This document shows positions 62,567 through 64,000 of a stretch of DNA of 64,000 bases, piece after piece. Source of the DNA: Rhabdaerophilum sp. SD176 (lineage in GTDB: Bacteria; Pseudomonadota; Alphaproteobacteria; Rhizobiales; Beijerinckiaceae); the NCBI RefSeq assembly GCF_030143245.1, contig NZ_JARJNS010000002.1, forward strand, positions 310,001 through 374,000, written 5' to 3'. Both the position numbers and the translations under genes were made by a program. Under the pieces are notes generated by a model. It made no database searches, had not been told where the DNA came from, and saw only the letters and a program-made list of their open reading frames with translations. Position 1 is the stretch's first letter. Every line of letters starts with the position of its first letter.

Positions 62567-64000
62567 TCAAAGATCGTCATCGGTGATTTCGGCTTCCCGA
62601 TCAAGCGCATCGGGTTCGGCCGGCGGCAGGCTTTCCTCGGCCGGCTCCCGGATGCCCACGATCTCGGTGCCCGGAAAGCGGTTGAGGATGGCCCGGATTG
62701 TCGGCAGCGCCATGACGCCCTGCCGCGTCTCGGCCTCGGCGGCCTCGGCTTCCTCGTGCAACGTCTTCGGAAGGTTGCCGGCCGGCATGTCCGAGACGAC
62801 CGAAACCATCCAGCGGCGGCCGGTCCAGTCGAGCAGGACCTTGTGAAGCCGGTTCGGCAGGTCCGGCTCGGCCAGCGGCAGGAGGACGAGATCGATCTTG
62901 CCCGGTTCGAAATATGTCACCCGGACATGGCGCTCCAGCGCTGTCATCATCCGGATATCGCGGTTCTGGCGAGCCAAAGCCACGAGATCGGTCAGGCTGG
63001 CCGGAAGTGGCCGTCCGTCCGCCACGGGGGCTGCGACGGCCTCGACCGGCAAAGCCGGGGCGGCATTGTCGGCCACGAGGCGCGGCAGGCTGGCACCGGG
63101 TCCGCCGGAGGACGGGGCTGGACTGCCCGAGGGCGGTGCTGCCGGCACGGTGCCCGCTGCGATCGTGCCATTGCGCAGGTCGCGGATCATGTCGCCCGGG
63201 CTCGGCAGGTCTGCGGCATAGGCGAGGCGGACCAAAACCATTTCCGCCGCCATGCGGGGGCGGGACGAGGCCTGCACCTCGCCGAGGCCCTTCAGGATGA
63301 TCTGCCAGGCCATGGTCAGCGCGCGAATCGGCACCTGCTTCGAGAAGGCGAGGCCGCGCTGCCGCTCGGTTTCCGAGAGAGCCGGATCGCGCGCCGCTTC
63401 CGGCACAAGTTTCAGCCGGGTGACGACATGCACGAATTCGCCGAGATCGGTGAGGATGGCGAGCGGTTCGGCCCCTTCGTTGAACTGGCTCTCGAATTCA
63501 ACCAGCGCGCGCGAGATATCGCCGGACATGACCGCCTCGAACAGGTCGATCACGCGCGTGCGATCGGCCAGGCCGAGCGAGGCGCGGACCTCCTCCGCCC
63601 GGACCGTGCCGCTGCCATGGGCAATGGCCTGGTCGAGCAGGGAGAGCGCGTCGCGCATCGAGCCTTCGGAGGCGCGGGCGAGCAGCATCAGCGCCTCGTC
63701 CTCGACGGTGACGCCTTCCTTCGCGATGATGGTCTCGAGATACTCCATCATCACAGGGATCTCGATGCGGCGCAGATCAAAGCGCTGGCAGCGCGAGAGC
63801 ACCGTCACCGGCACCTTGCGGATCTCGGTTGTCGCGAAGAGGAATTTCACATGCGGCGGCGGCTCCTCCAGCGTCTTGAGCAGGCCGTTGAAGGCCGCCT
63901 TCGACAGCATGTGGACTTCGTCGATGATGTAGACCTTGGTGCGTGCGGAAACGGGCTTGTAGCGCGCGGCCTCGATGATCTCGCGGATATTGTCGATCGA
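62567..64000 (-). CDS. dnaX: DNA polymerase III subunits gamma/tau (cut by window end)
   Basis: The frame is open to base 64000; 477 codons are visible. IDEVHMLSKAAFNGLLKTLEEPPPHVKFLFATTEIRKVPVTVLSRCQRFDLRRI carries Walker B and the sensor region of the clamp-loader ATPase; the Walker A part lies outside. The C-terminal half has the Ala/Pro-rich linker (SGSPAPSSGGPGASLPR) and a tau-type domain ending in DREAEITDDDL. Loads the sliding clamp and couples helicase to polymerase. Any programmed frameshift for the gamma form was not seen. Confidence 0.95.
   Translation of the reverse strand, partial: SIDNIREIIEAARYKPVSARTKVYIIDEVHMLSKAAFNGLLKTLEEPPPHVKFLFATTEIRKVPVTVLSRCQRFDLRRIEIPVMMEYLETIIAKEGVTVEDEALMLLARASEGSMRDALSLLDQAIAHGSGTVRAEEVRASLGLADRTRVIDLFEAVMSGDISRALVEFESQFNEGAEPLAILTDLGEFVHVVTRLKLVPEAARDPALSETERQRGLAFSKQVPIRALTMAWQIILKGLGEVQASSRPRMAAEMVLVRLAYAADLPSPGDMIRDLRNGTIAAGTVPAAPPSGSPAPSSGGPGASLPRLVADNAAPALPVEAVAAPVADGRPLPASLTDLVALARQNRDIRMMTALERHVRVTYFEPGKIDLVLLPLAEPDLPNRLHKVLLDWTGRRWMVSVVSDMPAGNLPKTLHEEAEAAEAETRQGVMALPTIRAILNRFPGTEIVGIREPAEESLPPAEPDALDREAEITDDDL

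Noticed and set aside
1-64000. Mobile elements, prophage, tRNA-integrated island
   Set aside because: No transposase, integrase, phage structural gene, tRNA or flanking long direct repeats were found, and codon style is uniform.

Overview
The window is GC-rich, densely packed bacterial chromosome. The gene content points to an alphaproteobacterium, most likely Hyphomicrobiales (Rhizobiales): homospermidine synthase beside an ornithine decarboxylase with a long structured leader, a Caulobacter XylD-like pentonate dehydratase, a fused indolepyruvate:ferredoxin oxidoreductase, the dnaX-ybaB-recR block, and strings of ABC importers. Genus cannot be decided from the sequence alone. I see no phage, transposase, integrase, plasmid gene, tRNA, rRNA or CRISPR array. 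Nearly all genes share the same codon style, so the window reads as core and metabolic chromosome rather than an island.

Layout. 1-3.5 kb: end of a Kup K+ transporter, a ureohydrolase, an alpha/beta hydrolase and a LysR regulator. 3.7-9.3 kb: five-gene oligopeptide-type ABC importer, divergent from the LysR gene across a clear dyad operator. 9.3-18.2 kb: cell envelope block (SGNH hydrolase, lytic transglycosylase, galE, galU, an outer-membrane barrel, the Kdo-pathway isomerase KpsF, an NfeD/SPFH pair). 18.3-23.4 kb: MarR regulator divergent from an alpha/beta hydrolase over a four-half-site operator, ferrochelatase, a PaaK-like ligase, an aminotransferase. 23.6-29.1 kb: sugar-acid catabolic set (XylD-like dehydratase, DHRS6-like SDR, DenD-like dehydrogenase, then a convergent 2-hydroxyacid dehydrogenase). 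29.3-32.1 kb: MarR regulator and copper-type P-ATPase.

32.1-36.0 kb is a polyamine locus. A ~570-nt non-coding leader with mutually exclusive hairpins and a T-run precedes ornithine decarboxylase, followed by a GNAT enzyme and homospermidine synthase. 36.1-41.9 kb is a zinc-acquisition operon read leftwards: a His-rich single-membrane-span protein behind a Zur-like site, ATPase, permease, His-loop binding protein, CobW-family GTPase with a poly-His tract, a beta-propeller protein, a small Cys-motif protein and a GNAT enzyme. 41.9-45.5 kb holds a small membrane protein, a frameshifted gamma-glutamyltransferase-like gene, and a NicO-family metal exporter paired with a DUF1007 protein.

45.7-57.5 kb is an aryl/branched-chain acid unit: fused indolepyruvate oxidoreductase, Crp/Fnr regulator, acyl-CoA synthetase and a complete Liv-type importer. 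It ends at a tandem array of a 59-bp palindromic repeat (six copies). 57.9-64 kb returns to housekeeping genes on the minus strand: a permease split into two small proteins, a DUF533/TerB protein, dapD, a HAD nucleotidase, recR, ybaB and dnaX (cut by the window end).

The strongest leads for something undescribed are the ornithine decarboxylase leader, the extended zinc operon with its unnamed small proteins, the 59-bp palindrome array, and the sugar-acid gene set. Starts were set by ribosome-binding sites, overlaps and signal peptides; all functional assignments are by reading motifs, without database searches.
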